A stretch of 64,000 nucleotides of DNA from an uncultured Hyphomicrobiaceae bacterium (GTDB lineage Bacteria; Pseudomonadota; Alphaproteobacteria; Rhizobiales; CALHAX01). Shown here piece by piece: positions 18,516 through 27,834 of this stretch. Location: positions 1 to 64,000 of the forward strand of contig CALHAX010000007.1 in assembly GCA_937931785.1 (NCBI GenBank). Direction: 5' to 3'. Position 1 is the stretch's first letter, and each line of letters opens with the position of its first letter. Below the pieces are notes generated by a model. That model saw only the letters and a list, made by a program, of their open reading frames with translations. It was not told where the DNA came from and ran no database searches. The translations under genes and the position numbers were made by a program.

Positions 18516-19391
18516 ATGCTTCTTCGCCTCGCGCCGTTGATCTTTGTCCTGCTCTGGGCAACGGGCTTCATTGGAGCAAAACTGGGCGCTCCGCACGCAG
18601 AGCCGTTCACGTTCCTTTCGATCCGGTTCCTGATTGTGGTGCCGATCATGGTGGTGATTGCGCTGATCTGGCGATCGAAATGGCCGTCGTCAACAGGATC
18701 TCTACATTCGCTCGTTACCGGTGCTTTGATCCACGGTTGTTATCTTGGCGGCGTGTTCTGGGCCATCGATAACGGAATATCTGCAGGTGCGTCCGCATTG
18801 ATTGTCGGATTGCAACCGATCACCACTGCGCTGCTGGCGGCTCCTTTTCTAAACGAACGGCTAACCGTGCGCCATTGGTCAGGACTGCTGATCGGGCTTG
18901 CCGGCGTCGCACTGGTGCTTTTCCCGAAAGCTGATTTCTCCAGCTCAGGAACATCGCCCGAGACGGTCGGGGCCTGTATCGTCGCACTTTTTGCGATCAC
19001 GTTCGGGACGATCTACCAGAAACGGTATGCAACCGGGACAAGCTTGCTCACTGGTGCCGTGTGGCAGTACACCGGCGCGCTGCTTGTCGTGGGCCTTGCC
19101 TCATTGTTGTTCGAAACCCGGGCCATAACGTGGGATATGGACTTCATCATCGCGCTGGTGTGGCTCGTCCTGGTCCTGTCTATTGGGGCGGTGACACTTC
19201 TCATGGTGCTCTTGCGTCAAAGCGAGGTGTCTCGTGTTGCCGCTCTGTTCTACCTCGTACCGGCGGTGGTTGCCGTTATGGCGTGGGGATTGTTCGGGGA
19301 AACGCTCGGGATTTCGCAGTTGATGGGGATTGTTCTGGTTGCAATCGCAGTCATTCTTGCGTCGCAACCCACTGCCAGTAATAAGTCTTGA
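18516..19391 (+). CDS. DMT-superfamily transporter (EamA family)
   Basis: The 291-residue protein has ten predicted transmembrane helices in two EamA repeats, with the typical starts PLIFVLLWATGFIGAKLG and (second repeat) TVGACIVALFAITFGTIYQKRY. EamA proteins export metabolites or amino acids across the inner membrane; the substrate cannot be deduced. It lies between a putative regulator and the acidic HhH protein, all on the same strand but with separate gaps of 86 and 98 bp. Confidence 0.88.
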   Translation: MLLRLAPLIFVLLWATGFIGAKLGAPHAEPFTFLSIRFLIVVPIMVVIALIWRSKWPSSTGSLHSLVTGALIHGCYLGGVFWAIDNGISAGASALIVGLQPITTALLAAPFLNERLTVRHWSGLLIGLAGVALVLFPKADFSSSGTSPETVGACIVALFAITFGTIYQKRYATGTSLLTGAVWQYTGALLVVGLASLLFETRAITWDMDFIIALVWLVLVLSIGAVTLLMVLLRQSEVSRVAALFYLVPAVVAVMAWGLFGETLGISQLMGIVLVAIAVILASQPTASNKS

Positions 19392-19489
19392 AGAAACCGG
19401 CATTTGCCTGTCGCTACACGACGAGAGCACAGCAGATTCCGGCGGGTTAACGCGGATGAGGCCGAGCGCCGCGTGGGGAGAACCGGCTG

Positions 19490-21475
19490 ATGACGCAGAC
19501 ACTATCGCAACTGATGGCAGACATGCAGGCGTTGCGTGAGCGACTGGCTGACGGCACCGCGCGCGCGCATACAGGCGAGGTTGCGACCGGTGACGTGGAC
19601 GCTGCGATTGCCGCACTCGACAACGCCATCTTTGCTCTCAGTGGACAGACCATCTCCACGCAGCAATCGTCTGAGCCCGTCGTCGCCCATGCCCCGGCGA
19701 ATCCGCCGTACGCCATTGTTGACGTCGAACAAGGCGCGCCAAACAATCTCACCCTCATTCGCGGCATCAGTTCTGCTACAGCATATGCCTTGACCAACGT
19801 CGGCATCACGCGATTTGCGCATATCGCAGGCCTGACTGCCCTGGATATCGATCAACTCAAGACCGACCTCGGTTACCGATGCACGATCAGTCGGGACAAC
19901 TGGATCGAGCAAGCCGCCATTCTGGCAAAGGGCGACACAACAAGTTTTTCTCGCCGGGGTGGACCGCTTGGTGCATCGAGCATCGAGACACCAAGTGCTC
20001 AAGAGACAGTGAACAATAGCGACGCGGCATTACGGGAACCTGAGCGGGACGTTGTGACAGACAACGATTCAGACGCGCTTGTGGGTTCCGAAATCAAGAC
20101 CGACGTTCCAGCAGGACCCATCGCAGCTGAGGTGCCGGGAGAGCTGGCCCAACCGGCTGCGCAGGCACGTACAAATAGCGAGACAATCGAGGGAGCCGTT
20201 GCGCATCCTTTGCCAATGCCAGAGTGCTCCATTTCGACAGATCATGCGTCCTCAAACCAATCAAAGATCGATCCCTACGCTGCGGGACCGTTTGAAGAAC
20301 TTCTTCCCGCGCCAGAACCGAACGCATCCAACGTGGTGTTATCAGAACACGAGAGCTCAAGCAGCACTGAAGCTCTACCTATCGACGTGCCGACGTTCGA
20401 GGATATCACGCGTGGCGAGGACGAACACACGATAACAGAAGCCCTGGTTGCCACGCGTGCCAAAGCGGATGAATCGTTTGCTCCAGTCCCTGTGTCGGTT
20501 GATGATACAGACTATCCATTGATCGTGGAGAAGAAACCGGACGCCCTGATCGATGACGATATTTTTGCGGTTCTGCCGGAGCCCGTGGCCGTGCTCGCAG
20601 CGGAAAACAACGACCTCGTGACAGAACCAAGTGAGTTACCAACAACGGTTCGTGTTGCCCCTGTCGTTGAACCCGTCTTTGCGGACACGTCCGCTACAGA
20701 GATGACTGAACAGGCAGACCGTTCCAGCGAAACTCATGAAAAGCCTGCAACCGATGCTGCGCTGGCACGTGACGATGTTCCGTGGCCACAAGACATCACC
20801 GCCCCGACGGAGGTGAAAATTACCCCACCACCGATCGACACTTCGGATGGACGCATATCTCCGACCAATTCAGATCCTGAGTTGAGCGATATGCCGGTTA
20901 ACGGCATCATTCAGGAAGACGAGTCTGAAACAGGTCTCGAGGCGACAGGGCTCGGAGCGATGCTTGCATCGTCAGAGCAAGAGACAGAAGACACTCCGTT
21001 GTCGCCGTTTGCAAGCGTCGCCGCGCCCAGTTTCACGCCCAGTGTGACGTCGCAACCGTCCGTACAGGCGGACATTGCGGACGCACCATTTGCGCCGATT
21101 ATTCAGGACGAATACGCACCGCTTGGCGCAACCAACGAGGCAGCAAGCGTGGTCAGTATCAACGTGTCTGAAGAGGATTTCTCCGAGTCGGAAAACCTAC
21201 GCTCTGAACTCGACGAGCAATTCGCACCAGTATTGCAAACAGCTCCACCACCACATGTTCCAGTGGGGGATCGCCTCTCGCCGTCACCTGCGACGATCGA
21301 CCCATTGCCAGAACCGTTTTCTCCCCACAAAACAGCCGTTGATGAAGCTGAAATTGTGATCGTGCGCGACGGGGAAACCCAGGCCGCAGAGTTGAATATT
21401 CCGAAACTTGCAGGCCGCAACAACAGCTCCGGACTCGTCGGCAGGATCTCGCGAATGTTCGGCCGCAAGGACTAA
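19490..21475 (+). CDS. Large acidic, mostly disordered protein with a helix-hairpin-helix domain
   Basis: Of 661 residues only a small part is ordered: an N-terminal helix (~1-50) and a helix-hairpin-helix domain (~83-145, NLTLIRGISSATAYALTNVG, then FAHIAGLT and RDNWIEQAAILAKG). The same domain appears as an extension of alphaproteobacterial ribosomal protein L21 and NuoE. Residues ~150-635 are Asp/Glu/Pro/Ser/Thr/Val-rich and lack structure. The C-terminus is a short basic helix (GRISRMFGRKD). A GGGGAG lies about 10 bp upstream of the ATG. It is 81 bp upstream of mcd on the same strand. Function unknown; the basic tail could bind membrane or nucleic acid. Confidence 0.75.
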   Translation: MTQTLSQLMADMQALRERLADGTARAHTGEVATGDVDAAIAALDNAIFALSGQTISTQQSSEPVVAHAPANPPYAIVDVEQGAPNNLTLIRGISSATAYALTNVGITRFAHIAGLTALDIDQLKTDLGYRCTISRDNWIEQAAILAKGDTTSFSRRGGPLGASSIETPSAQETVNNSDAALREPERDVVTDNDSDALVGSEIKTDVPAGPIAAEVPGELAQPAAQARTNSETIEGAVAHPLPMPECSISTDHASSNQSKIDPYAAGPFEELLPAPEPNASNVVLSEHESSSSTEALPIDVPTFEDITRGEDEHTITEALVATRAKADESFAPVPVSVDDTDYPLIVEKKPDALIDDDIFAVLPEPVAVLAAENNDLVTEPSELPTTVRVAPVVEPVFADTSATEMTEQADRSSETHEKPATDAALARDDVPWPQDITAPTEVKITPPPIDTSDGRISPTNSDPELSDMPVNGIIQEDESETGLEATGLGAMLASSEQETEDTPLSPFASVAAPSFTPSVTSQPSVQADIADAPFAPIIQDEYAPLGATNEAASVVSINVSEEDFSESENLRSELDEQFAPVLQTAPPPHVPVGDRLSPSPATIDPLPEPFSPHKTAVDEAEIVIVRDGETQAAELNIPKLAGRNNSSGLVGRISRMFGRKD

Positions 21476-21556
21476 CCGATCGCCCACGCAAGCAGCGTCA
21501 AATGCGTCACGCTTCGATATTATTCGCAGACGCCTGACCAGACAGGATAATAAACC

Positions 21557-23245
21557 ATGGTGGCAGTTCTCGCAGACGGCGTTGGTTCAACGCAGTCCGT
21601 TACGCTTGATCAACTCGCAGCAACACTCAAGGCTGCAGCAGTGGCAGCCACATCTGTCTATGATCAGGCACTTGCCACGCAACGTGAGGTTTTTGCTCCG
21701 AACGGCAAAGTCGACGCGACAACTATCGATGCTGGTCAACATGCGGCACATGGCCTTGCGTGGCTCGCAACCTACGCGACGGCTATTTCACAGATGGCTG
21801 ACTATGTTGCGCGCCTTGGCACTGACGGACGACTGGGTGAATTGGAAGGCCTTCTTGCTCAAGCTGGTTGCGCTGAGTACTGCGAGCAAATTTCCGGTGG
21901 CATCATGATGAGCCAAGGCGAAATTATCCGTCTTGCGGATTTGGGCGTGACAGCGGCGGCGCTTGACACACCGCAGGTCCAGACGTTGCGAGACAATGGA
22001 AATACGCCTGCTGTCCGCTCTCGCATTATCGAACTGATCCGCGAACAGGCGGGTGCAGGTGTTTATGGCGATGCCGGACTGGATGAGACTTACGACGCCA
22101 TCGGTTCGGAGATGCGACGGTTCGCAGAGACGGAAGTGCTCCCGCATGCACACGCGTGGCATCTTGCAAATGATTATATTCCCATGTCCATCATCGAGCA
22201 GATGTCGGAACTGGGTGTTTTTGGCCTGACGATCCCCGAAGATTTTGGCGGCCTTGGCCTTGGCAAGGAAAGCATGTGTATCGTGTCGGAAGAGCTTTCG
22301 CGCGGTTACATCGGTGTTGGCTCGCTGGGCACACGTTCAGAGATTGCCGCAGAGCTGATCTTGTGCGGCGGCACAGATGAGCAGAAGGCACACTGGTTGC
22401 CGAAAATAGCGTCTGGAGAAATTCTCCCAACTGCCGTTTTCACAGAACCCAACACAGGGTCGGATCTCGCCTCGCTCAAAACGCGCGCTGTACGTGACGG
22501 TGACGTCTATCGCATCACAGGACAGAAAACCTGGATCACGCATCCGGTCCGCGCCGATCTGATGACACTTCTGGCCCGTACTGATCCAGATGAAAAAGGT
22601 TATCGCGGGCTGTCCATGTTCCTGGTCGAAAAGCCGCGCGGAACAGACGATGATCCGTTCCCGGTCGAGGGCATGACAGGTGGCGAGATAGAAGTTCTAG
22701 GGTATCGCGGGATGAAAGAGTACGACATCTCTTTCGACAATTTCGAAGTTCCCGCATCAGCTTTGCTCGGCGGTGAGGAAGGCAACGGTTTCAAGCAACT
22801 GATGGAGACCTTCGAGGCCGCGCGCATTCAGACCGCAGCGCGCGCCGTTGGTGTTGCGCAATCAGCAATGGACCTTGCGCTCAAGTATGGTGAAGATCGC
22901 AACCAGTTCGGCAAGCCCATCATCAACTTCCCTCGCGTCGCCAACAAGATCGTCAACATGGCGGTTGAAACCATGATTGCGCGGCAACTGACGCTTTTCG
23001 CTGCGCGCGAAAAAGATCAGGGCCGACGTTGCGATGTGGAAGCGGGCATGGCCAAGTTGCACGGCGCACGCACCGCATGGTCTGCGGCAGATAACGCACT
23101 CCAGATCCACGGCGGGAATGGTTTTGCACTTGAGTACCCTATCAGCCGGGTGCTCTGCGATGCGCGAATCCTTAACATTTTCGAGGGCGCTGCCGAAATT
23201 CAGGCGCATGTCATTGCGCGCCGCCTGCTGGCCCAGGCGAACTGA
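21557..23245 (+). CDS. mcd: (2S)-Methylsuccinyl-CoA dehydrogenase
   Basis: The 562-residue protein has an acyl-CoA dehydrogenase core (from ~185, with EPNTGSDLASLKT, QKTWITH and the C-terminal QIHGGNGFALEYPISR) preceded by an N-terminal extension of ~160 residues. That extension distinguishes Mcd from ordinary ~400-residue acyl-CoA dehydrogenases. It oxidises methylsuccinyl-CoA to mesaconyl-CoA in the ethylmalonyl-CoA pathway. AGGA precedes the start by about 9 bp. It ends 7 bp from the convergent CoA-transferase gene. Confidence 0.93.
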   Translation: MVAVLADGVGSTQSVTLDQLAATLKAAAVAATSVYDQALATQREVFAPNGKVDATTIDAGQHAAHGLAWLATYATAISQMADYVARLGTDGRLGELEGLLAQAGCAEYCEQISGGIMMSQGEIIRLADLGVTAAALDTPQVQTLRDNGNTPAVRSRIIELIREQAGAGVYGDAGLDETYDAIGSEMRRFAETEVLPHAHAWHLANDYIPMSIIEQMSELGVFGLTIPEDFGGLGLGKESMCIVSEELSRGYIGVGSLGTRSEIAAELILCGGTDEQKAHWLPKIASGEILPTAVFTEPNTGSDLASLKTRAVRDGDVYRITGQKTWITHPVRADLMTLLARTDPDEKGYRGLSMFLVEKPRGTDDDPFPVEGMTGGEIEVLGYRGMKEYDISFDNFEVPASALLGGEEGNGFKQLMETFEAARIQTAARAVGVAQSAMDLALKYGEDRNQFGKPIINFPRVANKIVNMAVETMIARQLTLFAAREKDQGRRCDVEAGMAKLHGARTAWSAADNALQIHGGNGFALEYPISRVLCDARILNIFEGAAEIQAHVIARRLLAQAN

Positions 23246-23252
23246 TCAATGA

Positions 23253-25163
23253 TCAGGTGTCTGTGGTCTCTCGCAACGCCCAGAGCAGAGCATAACGGGT
23301 GATCTTGTTCTGGATGTCATCCGGTGCTGTGAGGTTCATGCGCTCAAGCGCTTCAGATTCGCCGAATGTCGGAGGTGCTCCACGCCATGTTCGCGCGGCG
23401 TGCCAGATCAGCCTGGGCTTATCGTGGGCATGGCCCTTGAGGTGTGTGAGGGCGTGAACCAGGCGCTGCTCCGTCTCCGTCATTTCCGTGCCGATCGGGA
23501 AGTGTGGCAAGTGACCGGCGTCGCACCTTGGGGACAAATCTGCCGCTATGCGCTCCGGTGTGTTGCCGCGATGGGCATCAGGAACCACATATCCCTTTTC
23601 GATTTTCCCTGCCTTTTTTGCCGTTGCGAGAAGGCGGTCCTGAAACCGGCTGTCGACGATGTTCAGCATAGCAGCGATACAGTCACGATCGGATTTTCCG
23701 CGCAGGTCAGCGATGCCGTACTCCGTCACCACGATATCGCGGAGGTGACGAGGAATGGTGGTGTGCCCGTAGCTCCAGACAATGTTGGATGTCGCACGCC
23801 CCCTGCTTTCCCGCACGGCTTTCACGGTGATGATGGAACGTGCGCCTTCCAGTTCGTGTGCCTGCGCAACAAAGTTGTACTGCCCGCCAACGCCGGATAC
23901 GACCCGACCATCTTCCAACGCGTCTGACGTGACCGCGCCCATCAGGGTTGCCATGAGCGCGTTGTTCACAAAGCGTGCATCGCGGCGCTGCGCCCGTTTC
24001 AGGTGTTCGTCTCCGAAGAGATCGTTCACGAAAGAGATTGGCATCATCTGGATTTGTGCCAGGTCCTCGTCTGACATCTCGCGGAGTTCTCGATAGAACG
24101 ACCTGGATCCAAGGAAAAATCCTCCGTGGATCAACGGACCAGGATCGTCTGCATTTGGCAGATAGGCGTTGGCTGCCCGCTTGATGATCCCGGCCTTCCT
24201 GAGTTCAAGCAGCCCTTCGACCAGCATTTCCGAGGATCCGTAGAGACCAACCTCGAAAGGGGCTCGCTCGCTTTGTAGCACTGCCTCACCATCGATCAGA
24301 GCAGAAATCATCTCATTGAACAGATCTGGTGTTCCATGTCGCAGCTTCAGTGCATGGGTGAGTGCGTCAGCGAATGAACCAATGCCGATTTGCAGCGTTC
24401 CACCGTCCTTGATCAAGGCCGCGACATGGAGGGCGGTCGCATAGTCATTCAGGGTGACCGGTTGCTTGGGCAGTGAAAAAAGATCGAATTGCGTTTCGGG
24501 CGTATTAAGTATCCCGGAAAATGCGCTCGTCGGCAGATCACCCAAGCCCGGCATGAAGGGCAATTGATCGTTCACCTGACCGACCAGCATGAACGGTGTT
24601 TCACCCGCGCGCCGGTCCATGCGTTCCAGAAAGTCGAGCGTAAGATCTGTATTACAGCTCAAGCTGTATCGCGCGTTCACGCCTTGCCCGCGCGCCGCCA
24701 CGAGTTGAGCCAGTACATTGACCCCGGCGTCCAGCAAGTGCGCTGTGATATGTGTATAGTTTGCACTCAAATACGATTGCTGAACGTGAGGCGCGTTCAA
24801 ACGTCGACCCGCGGGGAGGAAAAATTCATGAACATGGATGTTGTCAGGTAACATTCCACGCGCTTGTGCGCCCGCGTATGAGAGAGCCGGATAGTTGCCG
24901 CATAACCTTTGCAACAGAGGGGTGACGAACCGGGCTTCGAGACTGTTGCCTTCTTTCGGCACTTCCAGGGTCAACGCGGAATAGATCGTCAGCTCGATCG
25001 ACGGGTCTTGTGCCGCCCTGTCATAGAGTGCGTTTGCAATATGGTTTGCCTTGCCGAGTCCCAACGGGAGGCCGAGGATCACATGTTTCCCGACGCGAGT
25101 CAGAATATCCTCTGCTGCCTCTTGCGGGGTGGCATATGCGGACGTGCTGTTTGCATCAGTCAT
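23253..25163 (-). CDS. Acetyl-CoA hydrolase/transferase family protein
   Basis: The 636-residue protein belongs to the class I CoA-transferase family of acetyl-CoA hydrolases and 4-hydroxybutyrate/succinate CoA-transferases. The C-terminal signature VVTEYGIADLRGKSDRD and NIVDSRFQ are plain. It carries a longer C-terminus (~100 residues past the signature) than the ~500-residue canonical enzymes, which marks a distinct subgroup. It is the last gene of an operon with DUF3095 and an acyl-CoA dehydrogenase and overlaps the DUF3095 stop by 8 bp. The ATG at 25163 is preferred over a TTG one codon upstream. Acyl specificity is unknown. Confidence 0.85.
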   Translation of the reverse strand: MTDANSTSAYATPQEAAEDILTRVGKHVILGLPLGLGKANHIANALYDRAAQDPSIELTIYSALTLEVPKEGNSLEARFVTPLLQRLCGNYPALSYAGAQARGMLPDNIHVHEFFLPAGRRLNAPHVQQSYLSANYTHITAHLLDAGVNVLAQLVAARGQGVNARYSLSCNTDLTLDFLERMDRRAGETPFMLVGQVNDQLPFMPGLGDLPTSAFSGILNTPETQFDLFSLPKQPVTLNDYATALHVAALIKDGGTLQIGIGSFADALTHALKLRHGTPDLFNEMISALIDGEAVLQSERAPFEVGLYGSSEMLVEGLLELRKAGIIKRAANAYLPNADDPGPLIHGGFFLGSRSFYRELREMSDEDLAQIQMMPISFVNDLFGDEHLKRAQRRDARFVNNALMATLMGAVTSDALEDGRVVSGVGGQYNFVAQAHELEGARSIITVKAVRESRGRATSNIVWSYGHTTIPRHLRDIVVTEYGIADLRGKSDRDCIAAMLNIVDSRFQDRLLATAKKAGKIEKGYVVPDAHRGNTPERIAADLSPRCDAGHLPHFPIGTEMTETEQRLVHALTHLKGHAHDKPRLIWHAARTWRGAPPTFGESEALERMNLTAPDDIQNKITRYALLWALRETTDT

Positions 25164-26397
25164 CAAACAACCTGCGATCTTGGGCTTGTGGTCTACCCGA
25201 TTGTGTGTCCTGCAGTTGCTTCTTCAACATTTCCGCAGCCTTGGCATAACCGCCGTCCGCGCCATCAACAAAGTGGATGTGATCCCGCGTTACGTTTGAT
25301 GGAACGATGCATGTCATCAAGGCACGTTGCTGGCGATGCAGGCCGTAGGCGGCAATACCTTGCTTCACCGCGTCATCGAGCAAGGCTTCCAGTTGCTCAA
25401 TTACAGGCAATGCACAATCAACAGTCAATTTCATACCGTCATCAAATTTTCGAAAATCCGAGTTGGCGCGGAGATCATCGCGATAAAGTGTCGGGTCAAA
25501 GCCTCCGGTCCGAATATTGAATTTAAAGAGTGTCCAGGCGAACAAAGCAAACGCACGCAATCCAACACGCCTGGCAAAGCGTGCGCCTGGTGGTGTGCTG
25601 GCACGGAGTTCCAGGTCAAGCCCAGCAGGAAAGGCAGAAAACCGTGCATTATCCGGTGTTATTGGATGGCCTTCATTCTCTCCGGCCGTGTGAATGATAT
25701 CTAGCACACTTGTTTCAAGCGTCTGATACGCAACCGTTGAGGCATCTGGATGCGGTTGAACAATCAATGAGATAATTTCTCCTCGCTGTGCGTCCGCCGG
25801 ACGCCAACGGCACGACAACCCTTCCAGATCCGGACGCACGCCCACCGACGCCCGTGCCACTTCGTAGCGTCCTGCCTTCATTTCGCGTTCAGCCCAGGCC
25901 AGACCACCACCAGCGAACATGGCGTAGCTGACGTTATCGTTCGGGGCAAAGCGGGCAAGGAGGACATCCAGCCCCTCGCGACGGATATTCGCAACAGGCA
26001 CCAGAGCCGCCCGCAAGCGCAAGTCCGTCTCATCCGTCGTCCATCGTCGCATTGCCGAGAGTGCACTCCGTGCAGAGTCCTCGAAGTCCGGGGGCACGAC
26101 AAAGGTTGCCCCGTCACCGCCAAAGACAAACGGAAATGTGCGTGTTCCTGTTGCGTTCATCGTTGCAGCAATTACGCCTGCGCCGATCATGTTGACAGTC
26201 TTGTATGCTCCGTTTGCGATCGCCTCGGTTGAACCGATTACATCTGCCGAACCGACAAGCCAGCCGTCCGGTACTGGCATATAGCGATTGGAATTCACCC
26301 CGTCGCGAAAGCGGTGGAGTACCGGCACACCTTCGAGAAAACGTTCGAGTGCAGCAAGACCGACCTTGTTTTCCTCGCCCTCAGAACCGTCATGCAT
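25156..26397 (-). CDS. DUF3095 protein (nucleotide-cyclase-like fold)
   Basis: The 413-residue protein matches DUF3095. Two segments, VGSADVIGSTEAIANG and FPFVFGGDGATFVVP, resemble the metal-binding strand and the glycine-rich GGDxA-type turn of class III nucleotidyl cyclases, so the N-terminal half may be a cyclase-like domain; activity has not been shown for the family as far as I know. It sits three bases after the acyl-CoA dehydrogenase stop and overlaps the CoA-transferase gene, so it is translationally coupled to both. Its presence between two CoA-metabolism enzymes is unexplained. Confidence 0.82.
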   Translation of the reverse strand: MHDGSEGEENKVGLAALERFLEGVPVLHRFRDGVNSNRYMPVPDGWLVGSADVIGSTEAIANGAYKTVNMIGAGVIAATMNATGTRTFPFVFGGDGATFVVPPDFEDSARSALSAMRRWTTDETDLRLRAALVPVANIRREGLDVLLARFAPNDNVSYAMFAGGGLAWAEREMKAGRYEVARASVGVRPDLEGLSCRWRPADAQRGEIISLIVQPHPDASTVAYQTLETSVLDIIHTAGENEGHPITPDNARFSAFPAGLDLELRASTPPGARFARRVGLRAFALFAWTLFKFNIRTGGFDPTLYRDDLRANSDFRKFDDGMKLTVDCALPVIEQLEALLDDAVKQGIAAYGLHRQQRALMTCIVPSNVTRDHIHFVDGADGGYAKAAEMLKKQLQDTQSGRPQAQDRRLFDD

Positions 26398-26400
26398 CCC

Positions 26401-27606
26401 TCAACCCCAGTTCCAGAAGTCTTGCCCCTCGCGGCGGAAGGCACCGGCGGCAATCATCTTGTGAACCTCGTCTGCACCGTCGAGAATGCGCGCCTGCCGA
26501 GCGTAGCGGTAGATCCATTCAAGAATTGTGTCCTTCGAATATCCGCGGGCACCATTCAGCTGAATGGCGGTGTCCGCCGCGCGATGCAACAGGCCCGCGC
26601 AGAACAGTTTTGCCATGGAAACATTCTTCATGGCAGCGCGTCCGCCATGCCGGTCGATCAACCACGCGGCGTGCATGGTCATCAACCGACCAATCTGAAT
26701 ATCGCGTGCGACCTCACCCATCATCATTTGCACGCTCTCACGATCGGCCAACTTGATGCCGAACCCTTCGCGCTCCTCAATGTAAGCCTGCGCGATTTCC
26801 ATGCAGCGCCGAGCGAGACCGAGCCAGCGCATACAGTGGGTCAAGCGAGCTGGAACCAGGCGGGTCTGTGCGACACGCATACCCTGCCCAACATTGAGCA
26901 AACGATTTTCATCCGGCACGACCACATCTTTGAAGGAAATCTCACAGTGGCCACCGTGTTCTTCCGGTCCCATAATCGGCACCTTGCGGACAATTTCAAA
27001 ACCTTCCGCATCACGCGGAACAATAATCGCGGTCAGTTGACGACGTGGCTCGTCCGACGTGCGCACCAGTGTGATGAAGAAATCTGCCCACATCGCCCCC
27101 GTGATGAACCACTTGCTGCCGTTGATTTTCCAATGATCGTTTCCTTGCGGAATGGCACTGGTCTGGATCATTGTCGGGTCGGATCCTCCTCCCGGATGCT
27201 GTTCTGTCATGGCAATGGCGCCACGCTTGCCGTCGACAATCATCGGCTTCAGCCACTTTTCCTTCTGCTCCGGCGTACCGATTTCATTGAGAACGCGCAT
27301 GTTGCCGTCGTCAGGGGCCGCGCAGTTGAACACCGCCGGTCCAAAGATCGAGAAGTTGGCTTCGTCATACATCACGGCTTGCCCAACCATTGGCAGCCCC
27401 ATACCGCCAATTTCCTTTGGCACCTGAGGGCACCACAAACCCTCCGCACGCGCCCTCTCCCGCAATACTTCGAGGTTTGCGTGATTCAGGTTCTCGTGTT
27501 CATCGTAGTTGGCCTGATTCATCTCAAGGGGGATGATGTGATCGGCGACGAATGCACGGGTGCGCGCCTGCACGTCTTGAATTTCGGGCGTGAGCGTAAA
27601 ATCCAT
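26401..27606 (-). CDS. Acyl-CoA dehydrogenase family protein
   Basis: The 401-residue flavoenzyme has the acyl-CoA dehydrogenase three-domain layout with TEQHPGGGSDPTMIQT in the mid beta-domain (FAD and substrate contacts) and QLNGARGYSKDTILEWIYRYAR near the C-terminus. The sequence is closer to the ACAD10/ACAD11 branch than to short-chain enzymes, but the substrate is not deducible. It is the first gene of a minus-strand operon with DUF3095 and a CoA-transferase. The upstream 228-bp gap to the divergent PPOX gene should hold its promoter. Confidence 0.88.
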   Translation of the reverse strand: MDFTLTPEIQDVQARTRAFVADHIIPLEMNQANYDEHENLNHANLEVLRERARAEGLWCPQVPKEIGGMGLPMVGQAVMYDEANFSIFGPAVFNCAAPDDGNMRVLNEIGTPEQKEKWLKPMIVDGKRGAIAMTEQHPGGGSDPTMIQTSAIPQGNDHWKINGSKWFITGAMWADFFITLVRTSDEPRRQLTAIIVPRDAEGFEIVRKVPIMGPEEHGGHCEISFKDVVVPDENRLLNVGQGMRVAQTRLVPARLTHCMRWLGLARRCMEIAQAYIEEREGFGIKLADRESVQMMMGEVARDIQIGRLMTMHAAWLIDRHGGRAAMKNVSMAKLFCAGLLHRAADTAIQLNGARGYSKDTILEWIYRYARQARILDGADEVHKMIAAGAFRREGQDFWNWG

Positions 27607-27834
27607 GGTCTTTCGATCCGATCGCTGTTGTCATGGTCGCGCGAGCGTTAACACACCACAACAATATCGGTAACGATAGACGCTCAATGGGGGCATGCGT
27701 CGTCTATTTCGCGACTGGGCTTCCCTGCCCGGGTTGCAATATGGTGCAGCGATCCAAATGTCATGTCACATAAATTTGGTTCGACTTGTGGTTGGCGCGA
27801 GCCTAGTGCATTCGCAAACAAGGGATCAGACGTC

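Noticed and set aside
23229-23262. Palindrome CTGATCA-A-TGATCAG at the mcd/CoA-transferase convergence as a terminator
   Set aside because: It is short, overlaps the mcd stop codon and has no T-run, so it cannot be told from chance.
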